The notes: generated by a model not told the origin, from the sequence alone. A stretch of DNA of 64,000 bases from Candidatus Rifleibacteriota bacterium (GCA_029564115.1 JAKQQP010000385.1:5891-69890), one strand, 5' to 3'. Counted from the first letter of the stretch, positions 18,910 to 28,138 are shown. Program-made: numbers and translations.

Positions 18910-21567
18910 ATGTTTAAGACAAAAAGCCTTAAAAAACAGTCACTGCTTCTGCTGATGCTCGTCATGGTATGCATCGGCGGGGTTTTCGCACAAAAACAGG
19001 TAGGCGCCTCCGAAAGTCTGGTAAAAAAAGCCAGGGATCATCTAAACCTTTTTCAATACGATCAGGCCTTGAAACTGCTCAAACAGGCAATGGAGATTGA
19101 GCCAGACAATTGGGAGCCGTGGCTTCTCGCCGGCAAAGCCCTGCTTAAACAAAAGAAAGAAAGCGAAGCCGAAAAAATTCTCTCCAGGGCTCTTGAGCTG
19201 AACCCCTCCGAAACAGATATCCAGATAACTCTCGGGTCTATATATATAGGTTATGCCAAAGCTGCCCAGAGCAAAGGACAGACCTCAGAGATGACCAATT
19301 TTCTCCACAAAGCCTGTCAGGCTTACCCATGCGGCACTAAAATCTGGCAAAGCCTCATGGAGCATTGGTGGAAAAGTGGCGAATATGACAAAATAAAAAA
19401 AGAGGGCGACCTTATCGTCAAGGCAAACAGTCTGGCTCTTGAACAGGGCGACGACCGAAGCCTGCAGGCAGCCCTGGTGATCGTAGCCAAGGCATTCTAC
19501 CGCGATGGAGATTTTGTCGCCACCGAAAACTTTCTCAAACACGCCGGCATGATTCGCAACCACAATGATGATCTTTATGCCCTGCGCCGTGAATTGAAAA
19601 GCAAAGCCGAAGAAAGCGTCAAAAAGCTTGTCGACCAGGCTAAGACAGCATCCTCCCGCCAGGAATACGAAAAAGCCCTGCAACTCCTCGAAACAGCCAA
19701 CAAAATGCCGGCTGCCAAATCTTCAGAAATCCTCGAAATGATGGAAAACATCGAAAAAGAAGCTTCCCTCCAGAAAACTCTGAAAGAAGTAGATGCCCTT
19801 GTTGCGGCGAAAAAACATGAAGAAGCCCTTGAAAAACTGCAGGAAATCTCTCTTCAGTTCCCAGAAGAGCCCCAGATAACCAGTCGCCTTGAAACCGTCG
19901 GTAAGGTCGTAGAAAAATTAAGAGCCGAAACCGCTAGACTCAATGCCGAAGTCATTGCCGAAAAACAAAGAAAACTTGAATTGGCCCGGCAAATAAGATT
20001 TCTGCTCAAAGAAGCTGACGAAAACGAACAAAAAAACAATTACGACCTCGCTGTAATAAGTCTCGAAAAAGCTGCCAGACTCGCCCCTGAAAACCCAGAT
20101 CTTCCGGGCAGAATTGCCGGCCTTAAAGAACTTTCGCAAAAAAACAGGGCCAGACAAAATGATTTTTCTGTCAAATTCAATGAATTCGACAAGTTCTTTT
20201 CTCAGGGTAACTTTCAGGAATGCTACGACCTTGGTCAGTTGCTGATAAAAGAATTCCCTGAAAACCGCAAACCGCTTTCGGCGATTTTTGCGGAAACCTG
20301 TCTGCGCCTTGGCAAGTATTCAGAAGCAAAAGAAGCTATCGTCGCGATCGAGGGAGACCCTGAGCACGAAACCCTCCATGCCTATATTATTGGCATGGTT
20401 AATTACCACTCAGCTGATAGAGACGCAGCTTTAACGAACCTGCAAAAAGTGAAAGAGAAAAATGCGAACTTTCGCAACGATGTCAGTTCAACCATCTACT
20501 GGATTTATATCTACAAAATGCAGCTCGGAATATATATTCTGCTGATCGGCCTCGCATTCCCGGCCGCTAAATATGCAAAAGAGGCTTTGGCCGCCTGGAA
20601 GGCATCCAGAACGCTGAGACGCATCGAAAGAATAAAAGAAACCGGTGACTATGCCGCTAATCTTGATTTTCTTGAAGAGCGTTTTGCTCGCGAAGATACA
20701 CCCAACACAAAACAGGTACAGGTAATGCTTGCCGAAGCTTTATTACGCACCGGAAGCCATCAGAGGGCGTATGAGCTCGCCAATACTCTTCTCAAAAAAG
20801 ATTCTCGCAACCCACTGGCCAAAAGAATTGCCGGCGAAGCTGCCCTGTTGCTTGAAGATGCCTCCCCCACCGGGCTTGAACACATTCAGTCTCTTTTAAA
20901 AATAGATGAGACACGTAAAGACGTGGTGGCATTTCTTGCAAAAGTATATATAAAACAACAGGCTGACCACAAAATGGCCCAGGATTACATCTTGAAATAT
21001 ATTTCGGTGAACCCGTCAGATACGGACGCTGTAATCTATCTTGCAGACGTTTACAGACGCCGGCAGACATACAATCAACAGACACTGAAAATTTTTGAAC
21101 GAGCCATCAAAGCCCTGCCTGATGTTCCTGACTACTACGAAGCCATGATCGAAAACTATCATCGACTCGATAACCACCAGGAAGCTCAGAAGCTGCAGGA
21201 ATCAGCGTCAGCCAAATTTCCTGCCCACGATGCATTCTTTGCTGACAAAACCAGCAATGCCACCGCAAAAAGCGGTCTGCGCCTGAAGCAGGAACCAACC
21301 GGCAATTATACCGCTTCATCAGTCTCCCCGGCATCTCGCGGAGGTTTCCCTGATTACGAAAGTATCGGCGAAGAAGAGAACGCCGGCGGTTTCCCTGACT
21401 ATGACGCCATTGGCGACGATGAAACTCCGTTACCGCCCACAAGAACTGAGACTGCGCCTCCTCCACCAGAGCGGGTAATCTCGGGCCCACAAAAAACCTG
21501 CCCTCATTGCAATGCCGCCAACAGTGTTAAAGAATATTATTGCAACAGTTGCGGCAAGCCTCTTTAA
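18910..21567 (+). CDS. TPR protein with a central membrane helix and C-terminal zinc ribbon
   Basis: 885 residues. An N-terminal hydrophobic signal or anchor (8-27) is followed by tetratricopeptide repeats (AMEIEPDNWEPWLLAGKALL) and a long charged helical stretch (about 230-400). A membrane helix lies at about 537-556 (LGIYILLIGLAFPAAKYA), then a second TPR block, then two near-identical short repeats, GGFPDYESIG and GGFPDYDAIG. At the end is a zinc ribbon, CPHCNAAN and YCNSCGKPL. If the first helix is an uncleaved anchor or a cleaved signal, the first TPR block is periplasmic and the ribbon cytoplasmic. It looks like a transenvelope scaffold; the precise function is unknown. A strong terminator ends the unit. 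Confidence 0.8.
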   Translation: MFKTKSLKKQSLLLLMLVMVCIGGVFAQKQVGASESLVKKARDHLNLFQYDQALKLLKQAMEIEPDNWEPWLLAGKALLKQKKESEAEKILSRALELNPSETDIQITLGSIYIGYAKAAQSKGQTSEMTNFLHKACQAYPCGTKIWQSLMEHWWKSGEYDKIKKEGDLIVKANSLALEQGDDRSLQAALVIVAKAFYRDGDFVATENFLKHAGMIRNHNDDLYALRRELKSKAEESVKKLVDQAKTASSRQEYEKALQLLETANKMPAAKSSEILEMMENIEKEASLQKTLKEVDALVAAKKHEEALEKLQEISLQFPEEPQITSRLETVGKVVEKLRAETARLNAEVIAEKQRKLELARQIRFLLKEADENEQKNNYDLAVISLEKAARLAPENPDLPGRIAGLKELSQKNRARQNDFSVKFNEFDKFFSQGNFQECYDLGQLLIKEFPENRKPLSAIFAETCLRLGKYSEAKEAIVAIEGDPEHETLHAYIIGMVNYHSADRDAALTNLQKVKEKNANFRNDVSSTIYWIYIYKMQLGIYILLIGLAFPAAKYAKEALAAWKASRTLRRIERIKETGDYAANLDFLEERFAREDTPNTKQVQVMLAEALLRTGSHQRAYELANTLLKKDSRNPLAKRIAGEAALLLEDASPTGLEHIQSLLKIDETRKDVVAFLAKVYIKQQADHKMAQDYILKYISVNPSDTDAVIYLADVYRRRQTYNQQTLKIFERAIKALPDVPDYYEAMIENYHRLDNHQEAQKLQESASAKFPAHDAFFADKTSNATAKSGLRLKQEPTGNYTASSVSPASRGGFPDYESIGEEENAGGFPDYDAIGDDETPLPPTRTETAPPPPERVISGPQKTCPHCNAANSVKEYYCNSCGKPL

Positions 21568-21607
21568 AATTTTTATTCGAAACGTTGCAAAAACCGGCCT
21601 AAAAAAA

Positions 21608-21638
21608 ACAACCCCCGAATCCGGGGGTTGTTTTTTTA
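21608..21638. terminator. bidirectional terminator between convergent genes
   Basis: ACAACCCCCG-AATC-CGGGGGTTGT is a perfect ten-pair stem with T-runs on both strands (seven or more T after it on plus, eight A before it). It separates the TPR gene from the converging GTPase gene. Confidence 0.9.
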
Positions 21639-21649
21639 GGCGTCAAGAC

Positions 21650-23023
21650 TTATTTTTTAGCCTTCTTAGCAGGTTTTTCTGCTTTAGCGGCTTTGGCCGG
21701 TTTTTTAGCTTTGCCGATAAATTCTTCGATTATCTGAGCTACAGTTGGCTTGCCGATTTCCTGGAGTTCGTAACCGACGCGCAAACAAGGTTTTTTAACC
21801 TTAACAACGCGGGTAATGTCGATTGGAGTAGCTGAAATGATTAAATCGCAGTCACAGGCATTGATGGTTTTTTCGAGATCTTCAGTCTGTTTTTTGCCGT
21901 AACCGAGAGCAGGAATAAGATCACCAATGTGAGGATACTTGTCGAGGGCAGCTAGAATTGTGCCTTTGAAGTATGGCTTCGGGTCTACGATTTCGCCGGC
22001 GCCATAGCGCTGAGCTGCAACGATACCGGCACCAATTGTCATTTCGCCGTGAGTGAGGGTCGGGCCGTCTTCGATAACAACAACTCTTTTGCCGCGAATT
22101 TTTTCCCAGCCGTCAATGAAAATCGGGCTGGCTGCGTCGATGATCTGACAAGATTCATTCATAGCCAGAATATTTTCGCGGACGTAATTGATATCTTCAG
22201 GGTTGGCAGAGTCAATTTTGTTGATTACAACCACATCGGCTGTGTAGATATTCGCTTCGCCAGGGTAGTAAGCAGCTTCGTGACCGGGGCGGTGCGGATC
22301 GGCAACGACAAATTTAAGATCTGACTGGAAAAATGGGAAGTCATTGTTGCCGCCATCCCAGACGATAACATCTGCTTCTTTTTCTGCGTTGCGGGCGATT
22401 TCTTCGTAATCAACGCCTGAATAGATCACGGCACTCATATCGATATGGGGTTCATATTCTTCGCGTTCTTCAATAGTGCATTTGTGCAGATCGAGATCTT
22501 TGTATGAAGCAAATCTCTGGCAGACCTGTTTTTTGAGATCACCGTAAGGCATCGGATGTCTGATTGAAACAACACGCAAGCCGAGAGACTTGAGAGCCTT
22601 TACCACGGCACGGGTTGTCTGCGATTTGCCGCAGCCGGTTCTTACCGCACACACAGACACAACCGGCTTGTTGCACTTAATAGCGGTCTGATGATAACCA
22701 AGCATTTTAAAAGCAGCACCAGCAGCTGTTACGCGGCAAGCGTGATGCATGACATATTCATGTGGCACATCACTGTATGAAAAAACGACTTCCTGAACAT
22801 TGTGTTTTTTAATAAGGTCAAGAAGTTTTTCTTCTGATTCTATGGGGATTCCCTTGGGATAACCCTTACCGGCCAGTTCAGCTGGATAAACACGACCTTC
22901 GATGTCGGGAATCTGGGTGGCTGTAAATGCAACGACCTCGTAAGCAGGGTTATTGCGATAAACCATGTTAAAATTGTGAAAATCGCGACCTGCAGCGCCC
23001 ATAATAATAGTTCTAATTGCCAT
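21650..23023 (-). CDS. P-loop GTPase of the cyclic 2,3-diphosphoglycerate synthetase-like family (COG2403 type)
   Basis: 457 residues. The N-terminus MAIRTIIMGAAGRDFHNFNM is a Rossmann-like start typical of this family. A P-loop lies at 129-137 (TGCGKSQTT), followed by VIVWDGGNNDFPFF and VVVINKID, the last a GTP-specificity-like NKxD. Homologues are often labelled cyclic 2,3-diphosphoglycerate synthetase, but that activity was shown only in methanogens and is doubtful here. The last ~20 residues are a Lys/Ala/Pro-rich basic tail. AAAAGGAAG precedes the ATG. It follows a small FmdB-type zinc protein on the same strand, with a terminator-like hairpin between them. Confidence 0.75.
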   Translation of the reverse strand: MAIRTIIMGAAGRDFHNFNMVYRNNPAYEVVAFTATQIPDIEGRVYPAELAGKGYPKGIPIESEEKLLDLIKKHNVQEVVFSYSDVPHEYVMHHACRVTAAGAAFKMLGYHQTAIKCNKPVVSVCAVRTGCGKSQTTRAVVKALKSLGLRVVSIRHPMPYGDLKKQVCQRFASYKDLDLHKCTIEEREEYEPHIDMSAVIYSGVDYEEIARNAEKEADVIVWDGGNNDFPFFQSDLKFVVADPHRPGHEAAYYPGEANIYTADVVVINKIDSANPEDINYVRENILAMNESCQIIDAASPIFIDGWEKIRGKRVVVIEDGPTLTHGEMTIGAGIVAAQRYGAGEIVDPKPYFKGTILAALDKYPHIGDLIPALGYGKKQTEDLEKTINACDCDLIISATPIDITRVVKVKKPCLRVGYELQEIGKPTVAQIIEEFIGKAKKPAKAAKAEKPAKKAKK

Positions 23024-23037
23024 ACAAACTTCCTTTT

Positions 23038-23077
23038 AAAAAAAATTAACCCTGGCCGGCACGTAACCAACCAGGGC
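23038..23077 (-). terminator. terminator-like hairpin between the fmdB-type gene and the GTPase gene
   Basis: On the minus strand CCCTGG pairs with CCAGGG (23076-23050) around a GC-containing loop, then TTAA and a run of eight T. The T-run directly abuts the GTPase Shine-Dalgarno sequence, so this may limit transcription of the second gene. Confidence 0.55.
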
Positions 23078-23082
23078 TTTCT

Positions 23083-23313
23083 TTAATGTTTACAGGTAGA
23101 ACAGGACCCTGAAGAACAGCTCGAGCACGAACTGCTCGAATTGCCGAGATCAAGAGTTGCCGTATTACCAGTGGTAGAAAAAGCGGACATTTTCTTTTTT
23201 ATATTCTTGCCGTTGCAAAAACTGCAACTGATCTGTGTGAGGTCATCTTTAAGCGAACAGAGTTTATCAAAAGTTTTGTGACAGTCAGAGCACTCGAACT
23301 CATATATCGGCAT
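23083..23313 (-). CDS. FmdB-family zinc-ribbon protein
   Basis: 76 residues. MPIYEFECSDCHKTFD and the second pair CSFCNGKNIKKKMS form the two CxxC knuckles of the FmdB/CxxC zinc-ribbon family, small proteins of uncertain regulatory role. The C-terminus adds a Ser/Cys-rich tail with three further Cys-x2-Cys-like pairs and a final CKH. The ATG at 23313 matches the family start and has GGAGAG 5 bases upstream. The gene has its own promoter and leads the GTPase gene. Confidence 0.85.
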   Translation of the reverse strand: MPIYEFECSDCHKTFDKLCSLKDDLTQISCSFCNGKNIKKKMSAFSTTGNTATLDLGNSSSSCSSCSSGSCSTCKH

Positions 23314-23378
23314 CAAGACTCTCCATGAACAACAAAATTTTTAACATTCATCGTAACCGTCAGATCTCTTAAGGCAAA

Positions 23379-23407
23379 ATGCTACCACTATCGCTTTGAT
23401 GAGTCAA
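23379..23407 (-). promoter_or_regulatory. promoter of the fmdB-GTPase unit
   Basis: On the minus strand TTGACT (23407-23402), 17 bases, TAGCAT (23384-23379). Start expected near 23372, with a leader of about 60 bases. Confidence 0.6.
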
Positions 23408-23470
23408 ATATTAGAATATGAATCAGGCAACTCTAACGGTAATGACAAATAATTATTGCTTATGGAGGCC

Positions 23471-24976
23471 TTAAAGACCGTATTTTTCGATTTTGGCCCG
23501 CAGGGTATTTCGGGTTATGCCAAGGTATGAGGCTGTCTGAACCTGGTTATGTCGGTGCATTTCGAGGCTTTGCCGCAAAACTTCTTTTTCGAATTTTTCA
23601 AGAACGAAGGCGTAAGCGTCACCCTCCGGGCTTTTTTTCAGCAGTCCGCCAACCATAGCGCAGACTGTCTGTATCTCTTCATCCACGTCCGGGATCTGTT
23701 CAACGGAAGCTATCTGCTGAGCCTCTGGCACCGGTTCGTTGTCGATCAAAACATTCACAGGCAATTCAACGCTTTTTACCTGTTCTTCTTTATCAGATTT
23801 CAGTCTGGCCCCTGCCCTGACTTCGGTCGGCAAATGTTCGGGAAGAATTATCTGGTCGCGGCTCAATGTGTATGACTGCTCGATGGCATTACGGAGTTCT
23901 CTGACATTTCCGGGCCATCTGTAAGCAGCGAGAACCGCAATAGACTCTTCTGCAAGCATTTTGGGAACACCACGCCTCTGAGCTGCGAGTATGGAGCAAA
24001 AATATTTGGCAAGCAGCGGTATGTCTTCAGGACGCTCGCGCAAAGACGGCAGCTTGATTTCAATAACCTTGATACGGTGAAAAAGGTCTTCGCGAAATCT
24101 GCCATCGACAATCTGTCGACGCAAATCCTTGTTGGTAGCGGCAATTATGCGAACATCCACATCGATTCTCTTATTGCCCCCCACCCTCACGATCTCACGC
24201 TCTTCAAGAACCCTTAAAAGCTTTGCCTGCATTTCAAGATTCATGTCGCCAATTTCATCGAGAAAAATAGTACCACCCTGCGCCATCTCGAACATGCCGG
24301 GTTTTGCAGCAGCAGCGCCCGTAAAGGCTCCTTTTTCATAGCCAAAAAGTTCTGATTCCATCAAACTTTCGTTTATGGCAGTGCAGTTTATTGCCCAGAA
24401 AGGCTTGGCCGACCTGCGGGAGTTGTAATGAATAGCCTGAGCAACAAGCTCTTTGCCCGAGCCTGATTCGCCGGTTACCAGGACAGTTACGTCTTCCCCG
24501 GATACTTTGCCGATCAGCTTGTAGACTTCCTGCATTGCAGGGCTGTTACCCTTAAGCCCACTGGATTTGGGGGCCTGAACAGCTACCTCGGCCTCTTTAC
24601 CAGTGTTCCTGGTATTCAATCCTCTTGAAACCAGCAATAGACATTCATCGATATTGAAGGGCTTGCTCAAAAAATCGTAGGCGCCAAGCTTCATGGCCGT
24701 CACGGTAGTTTCCATGTCGGTATAGGCAGTCATAACGACCACCTGAGCCTCGGAATCGAGCTCGCGAATTTTTTTAAGAAGCTGTAAACCATCCATTTCA
24801 GGCATTCTGATATCGACAAAGGTGATATCAGGCTTGAAACTTTCGTAGAGACGCAACCCCTTCAGACCATTTTCGGCCAGCATAACTTCGTAGCCAGCCT
24901 TTTGCAGAGCTTTTTCAAAGGCCCATCTTACGCTGTGTTCGTCATCAACTACCAGAATTTTCGCTTTAGCACTCAT
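23471..24976 (-). CDS. NtrC-family sigma54-dependent response regulator
   Basis: 501 residues. Receiver domain 5-120 with phospho-acceptor D55 and K105; AAA+ domain with Walker A GESGSGKE (169-176), the sigma54-contacting loop GAFTGA (216-221) and Walker B FLDEIGD (238-244). A Fis-type helix-turn-helix lies at the C-terminus (QTASYLGITRNTLRAKIEKYGL region). The linker between AAA+ and HTH is unusually long, about 65 residues and acidic. No sensor kinase is in the window. The ATG at 24976 lies 8 bases after the RNase Z gene; a GTG at 24988 is possible but collides with the Shine-Dalgarno sequence. Confidence 0.93.
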   Translation of the reverse strand: MSAKAKILVVDDEHSVRWAFEKALQKAGYEVMLAENGLKGLRLYESFKPDITFVDIRMPEMDGLQLLKKIRELDSEAQVVVMTAYTDMETTVTAMKLGAYDFLSKPFNIDECLLLVSRGLNTRNTGKEAEVAVQAPKSSGLKGNSPAMQEVYKLIGKVSGEDVTVLVTGESGSGKELVAQAIHYNSRRSAKPFWAINCTAINESLMESELFGYEKGAFTGAAAAKPGMFEMAQGGTIFLDEIGDMNLEMQAKLLRVLEEREIVRVGGNKRIDVDVRIIAATNKDLRRQIVDGRFREDLFHRIKVIEIKLPSLRERPEDIPLLAKYFCSILAAQRRGVPKMLAEESIAVLAAYRWPGNVRELRNAIEQSYTLSRDQIILPEHLPTEVRAGARLKSDKEEQVKSVELPVNVLIDNEPVPEAQQIASVEQIPDVDEEIQTVCAMVGGLLKKSPEGDAYAFVLEKFEKEVLRQSLEMHRHNQVQTASYLGITRNTLRAKIEKYGL

Positions 24977-24984
24977 CGAATTCT

Positions 24985-25938
24985 TCACTCCTGATGATCT
25001 CCAAGCATTTTTTCACGAGCTTTTTCACGCTGTATTCTCTTTTTCCAGCTGTGTGCCGAAGCCGTGTCAAAAATTGAATCGCCATAGAGCACAAGCACTC
25101 TGCAACCTGGTTGAATACGGGCCATTCCGTCCTCGATTTTGGTGCGCAGTTCGTCGAGGTTGTATCGCAGCGAGGTGTGGAACAGCAGCAGGTTTTCAAC
25201 GCGCGCCGACTTTGCAGTCTCAAGCACCTCATCGAGATACGAATGCTGCTGAAAGTTTCTTTCATCGTCTTCAACGTTCAGATATGTACATTCATGGCAG
25301 AGAAAAAGACTTTCTGCGACTTTATCGGGGTCGATGGGCCTGGAATCACCGCCATATGAAAAAATTATCTTTTCAAATTCTTCAGCGACCTCGTTTTTAC
25401 CTTTCTGCCAGATAATTTCATTGATCTCTCTCTGTGACAGGTTGGCAAACTCGGGTTTGAGACGGCGGCGCATTTCGACGATGTTGTATCCCAGGCTCAG
25501 CTGTCTCTGAGAATGACGGGTTTTAAAAGTGCGCATGAAAATCTTGCTTTTCTGGTCATCCAGAACTATTTTCTGATCAGCTTCCAGGGGTATCCATTCA
25601 AGCTGAAAAGACAAATCTCTTTGAGTTCTGGTCAAATAGTCGGTTATATACTCAATAAGCTTGTTATCACGCGGGAAATATATCTGCAGGTTAGCCGTCT
25701 GATCACCGGCCCCGAGATTACGAATATTTATCAGATTGATCAAGCCGGCAATATGGTCGGCATGCCCATGCGAAAGAAAAATCCGGCGTATCCCGAACAC
25801 TCGATTCAAAAGACTCGTTGCAACCCCTTCGCCTGCATCAAAAAGGATGTTGAAACGCCTATGATAAAGCCATGTCGAAAACAGAGCCCGTGAAAACCCT
25901 CGGAGTTGGTCTTGAAGCGGAAATTGTGGGGTTGTCAT
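24985..25938 (-). CDS. ribonuclease Z-like metallo-beta-lactamase-fold protein
   Basis: 317 residues. The zinc-binding motif SHGHADHIAG is exact for RNase Z, which trims the 3' ends of tRNA precursors. The later HECTYL and LFHTSLRY segments supply the remaining ligands expected of the family. The N-terminus is divergent, and the central exosite-like region (residues 75-130) is charged, so another MBL nuclease role cannot be excluded. AAGGAAT precedes the ATG. It is transcribed together with the NtrC-type regulator, an unusual pairing. Confidence 0.75.
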   Translation of the reverse strand: MTTPQFPLQDQLRGFSRALFSTWLYHRRFNILFDAGEGVATSLLNRVFGIRRIFLSHGHADHIAGLINLINIRNLGAGDQTANLQIYFPRDNKLIEYITDYLTRTQRDLSFQLEWIPLEADQKIVLDDQKSKIFMRTFKTRHSQRQLSLGYNIVEMRRRLKPEFANLSQREINEIIWQKGKNEVAEEFEKIIFSYGGDSRPIDPDKVAESLFLCHECTYLNVEDDERNFQQHSYLDEVLETAKSARVENLLLFHTSLRYNLDELRTKIEDGMARIQPGCRVLVLYGDSIFDTASAHSWKKRIQREKAREKMLGDHQE

Positions 25939-26100
25939 GAAATTCCTTCCATTTTTTTTGCCCAGTTCGAGCCCGGTTAATTTAACACAACCTTACCTGT
26001 TCAAGCCAATGTTAATTTTGTTGGGACTGACACCACGACGTCATATCTGAAGCATGCCCTGCAACCGGTCACGAATTCAGGCTTTATAAATAGAATCGAA

Positions 26101-26129
26101 TTGCCTGGACGAAAGATCTGTGATAGATT
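26101..26129 (+). promoter_or_regulatory. possible promoter of the DUF1232 gene
   Basis: TTGCCT (26101-26106), 17 bases, TAGATT (26124-26129), 33 bases before the start codon. Moderate match only. Confidence 0.35.
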
Positions 26130-26162
26130 CAAGCTTAACACAGACGGGAGGGGCATATTGAT

Positions 26163-26606
26163 ATGAGCAGTGAAAAACTCAAGGATGTCATCGAAGGCAA
26201 ACTACGAGATTACATCAGTAAATTTATCAGATACTCGAACTTTTCGCATCTCACCGCAGAGCGCAAAGAAATAATCGCCGGAACATTTGCCTATCTGATC
26301 GATGATCATGACATGATTCCAGACGATGTGCCGAATATTGGCTATCTCGATGATCTCATGGTGTTTGTTGAAGCGGCCAAGCATTTTCTGGCGACTGGTG
26401 CCCCGGTGGCTGGCGTCTGTAACCCCGAAGAAGTTCTCGCCGACCTGCAATTCGTGCAAAAAAATATGGGGCTGATGTTTGGCGAACAGCACTTTTCGAT
26501 TGATACCATAAAAAAGCTCGGTCAGAAAAAGGTGAGTGAACTACCGGCATTGGCAGAGCAAATCAGAAAAAAATACATTCATCTGGGGGTTATTGGCAAT
26601 GATTAA
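26163..26606 (+). CDS. DUF1232 (YkvA-like) protein
   Basis: 147 residues. The central segment LIDDHDMIPDDVPNIGYLDD is the DUF1232 signature, normally found in small membrane-associated proteins of unknown function. Here the surrounding sequence is hydrophilic and no clear membrane helix is present. GGGAGGGG precedes the ATG. The gene overlaps the next by 8 bases, so the two are translationally linked. Confidence 0.8.
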   Translation: MSSEKLKDVIEGKLRDYISKFIRYSNFSHLTAERKEIIAGTFAYLIDDHDMIPDDVPNIGYLDDLMVFVEAAKHFLATGAPVAGVCNPEEVLADLQFVQKNMGLMFGEQHFSIDTIKKLGQKKVSELPALAEQIRKKYIHLGVIGND

Positions 26607-27258
26607 ACCGTTACTGAAAGTATACATGTGTGTTCTGGTGTTTACCATGATGGCATGTTGCAGTGCCTTTGCAGAAGAATTGACAACACCAATCGAAGAC
26701 ATCCTGAATAACCCTGGCAAGTTTGCCGATAAATTTGTATCGGTCTCAGGCTATTATTCCGGCTGGAAAAATGCCCCCGGGAGCCCGCCCGTAACCCGTT
26801 CAGACTGGGTGCTCTGTGATGATGCAAAAAATGCCATCTATTGCACCGGGCTGATTCCTCAAGACAGCGAAACCAGCTCTACCCCCTCATACTGGAAGCC
26901 AATGCACATTCTTGCCCGCGTTGGTATTGCCAAAGATCGACCCTATCTGCAGGTCGCCGAAGCTAAAATCATCAACCTGAATGTTGAAAAAATGGTTTCT
27001 GTGTCGCAGATTCTTTTTGCGCCAATCGAAATGCAGGGGCAGTATGTGGGTCTCATGGGTGTTCTTGCCAAAGGCTACGGAGTAAGGGGCGACAGAATGT
27101 ATCTGCTGGCAGACCCGACCGGCGCCATCAAACTTGGCCGACTTCCGAAGCTTTTTCCGAAGGGCACCATTCTGCACGTTCGCGGCATAGTTCGTAACGA
27201 CGAGAACGGTCTGCCGATGATCGACGAGGTTGAGATCGTTTCTTCAAGGGTCGATTGA
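26599..27258 (+). CDS. exported protein with OB-fold-like domains
   Basis: 219 residues. The ATG at 26599 is chosen because it gives a normal signal peptide (residues 1-25, cleavage after AFA); a longer frame from 26536 lies inside the previous gene. The mature part looks like two tandem small beta-barrels: FADKFVSVSGYYSGWK with CDDAKNAIYCTG, then YVGLMGVLAKGYGVRGDRMY with LHVRGIVRNDENG. This pattern is typical of periplasmic OB-fold proteins. A lipobox reading of MMACC is possible but weak. Function unknown. Confidence 0.7.
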   Translation: MIKPLLKVYMCVLVFTMMACCSAFAEELTTPIEDILNNPGKFADKFVSVSGYYSGWKNAPGSPPVTRSDWVLCDDAKNAIYCTGLIPQDSETSSTPSYWKPMHILARVGIAKDRPYLQVAEAKIINLNVEKMVSVSQILFAPIEMQGQYVGLMGVLAKGYGVRGDRMYLLADPTGAIKLGRLPKLFPKGTILHVRGIVRNDENGLPMIDEVEIVSSRVD

Positions 27259-27274
27259 TTCGGGTTCGATAAAA

Positions 27275-27315
27275 AAAGAGCTGTTGCAGATTTTTCTGTG
27301 ACAGCTCTTTTTTTT
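27275..27315. terminator. bidirectional terminator
   Basis: AAAGAGCTGT (27275-27284) pairs with ACAGCTCTTT (27301-27310), with a weaker CAGA/TCTG inner stem, followed by T on plus and preceded by A on minus. It lies between the OB-like gene and converging pssA. Confidence 0.85.
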
Positions 27316-27342
27316 GCAGCGTATCTGAAGTTCAATAAAACC

Positions 27343-28137
27343 TCATTCGGCCGGTGTTATGTTTTCTGGGTTGTGACGGCGGATTTTTTTTATCAGCACC
27401 AGTAGATTCTTCAACAGGCTGAAAGTCAAACCGTAAAGAGCGAAACCCCAGGTCAGAAAAAACAGTGTGATCGGCGGGTTAACGACCATGGCGACCAGGC
27501 CGGCAACCACGGCAAGTCGCCTTTTATTGCTGGTCTTGGGTGTTTTCTTCATGGCCGGGTATTCAACAGTGCTGACCATCAAAAACGAAGTCACCAGAAC
27601 CACGAAAGGTATTATAATTGCCGGAATACGCATTAAATTGAAAAATTGCAATTCAAAAATAGTCATTGTGGCAAGAATGCCGGCTCCGGCAGGTATTGGC
27701 AAACCCTGAAAAACATCGTGCTTTGATGGCGGGGTAACATTGAAGCGGGCCAGCCTCAAAGCACCACAGAGAACGAAAATTGCAGTCACAACCAGGCCAA
27801 AGATTCGATCGTGTTCAAGATAGCGCATGTATACAAGAAAGGCCGGCGCCACGCCGAAGCTCACCAGGTCTGCAAGGGAATCCAGCTCAGCGCCGAATCT
27901 TGACTCAACTGAAGTCAATCTTGCCAGACGGCCATCGAGAATATCGAACACATTCGCCAGCAGAATCAGCCAGCCGGCGTATAAAAATTCTCCCTGGGAG
28001 GTGAGAACGAGAGAAAGGTAACCACAGACAAGATTCATCGAGGTGCAGGCATTTGGCAAAATCGACAGGTGCCTGCTTACGAAACGCTTCTTCTCTTTTG
28101 CCTGGGTTTCAGAAACTGTCTGTAAATTCTCACCCAT
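27343..28137 (-). CDS. pssA: CDP-diacylglycerol--serine O-phosphatidyltransferase
   Basis: 264 residues. Makes phosphatidylserine from CDP-diacylglycerol and serine in the inner membrane. The CDP-alcohol phosphotransferase signature DGRLARx8GAELDSLAD is complete, and several membrane helices follow. The start is placed at the ATG at 28137, one base after the psd stop; the longer frame would overlap psd by 71 bases. The neighbour psd decarboxylates the product, giving phosphatidylethanolamine. Confidence 0.95.
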   Translation of the reverse strand: MGENLQTVSETQAKEKKRFVSRHLSILPNACTSMNLVCGYLSLVLTSQGEFLYAGWLILLANVFDILDGRLARLTSVESRFGAELDSLADLVSFGVAPAFLVYMRYLEHDRIFGLVVTAIFVLCGALRLARFNVTPPSKHDVFQGLPIPAGAGILATMTIFELQFFNLMRIPAIIIPFVVLVTSFLMVSTVEYPAMKKTPKTSNKRRLAVVAGLVAMVVNPPITLFFLTWGFALYGLTFSLLKNLLVLIKKIRRHNPENITPAE

Positions 28138-28138
28138 A

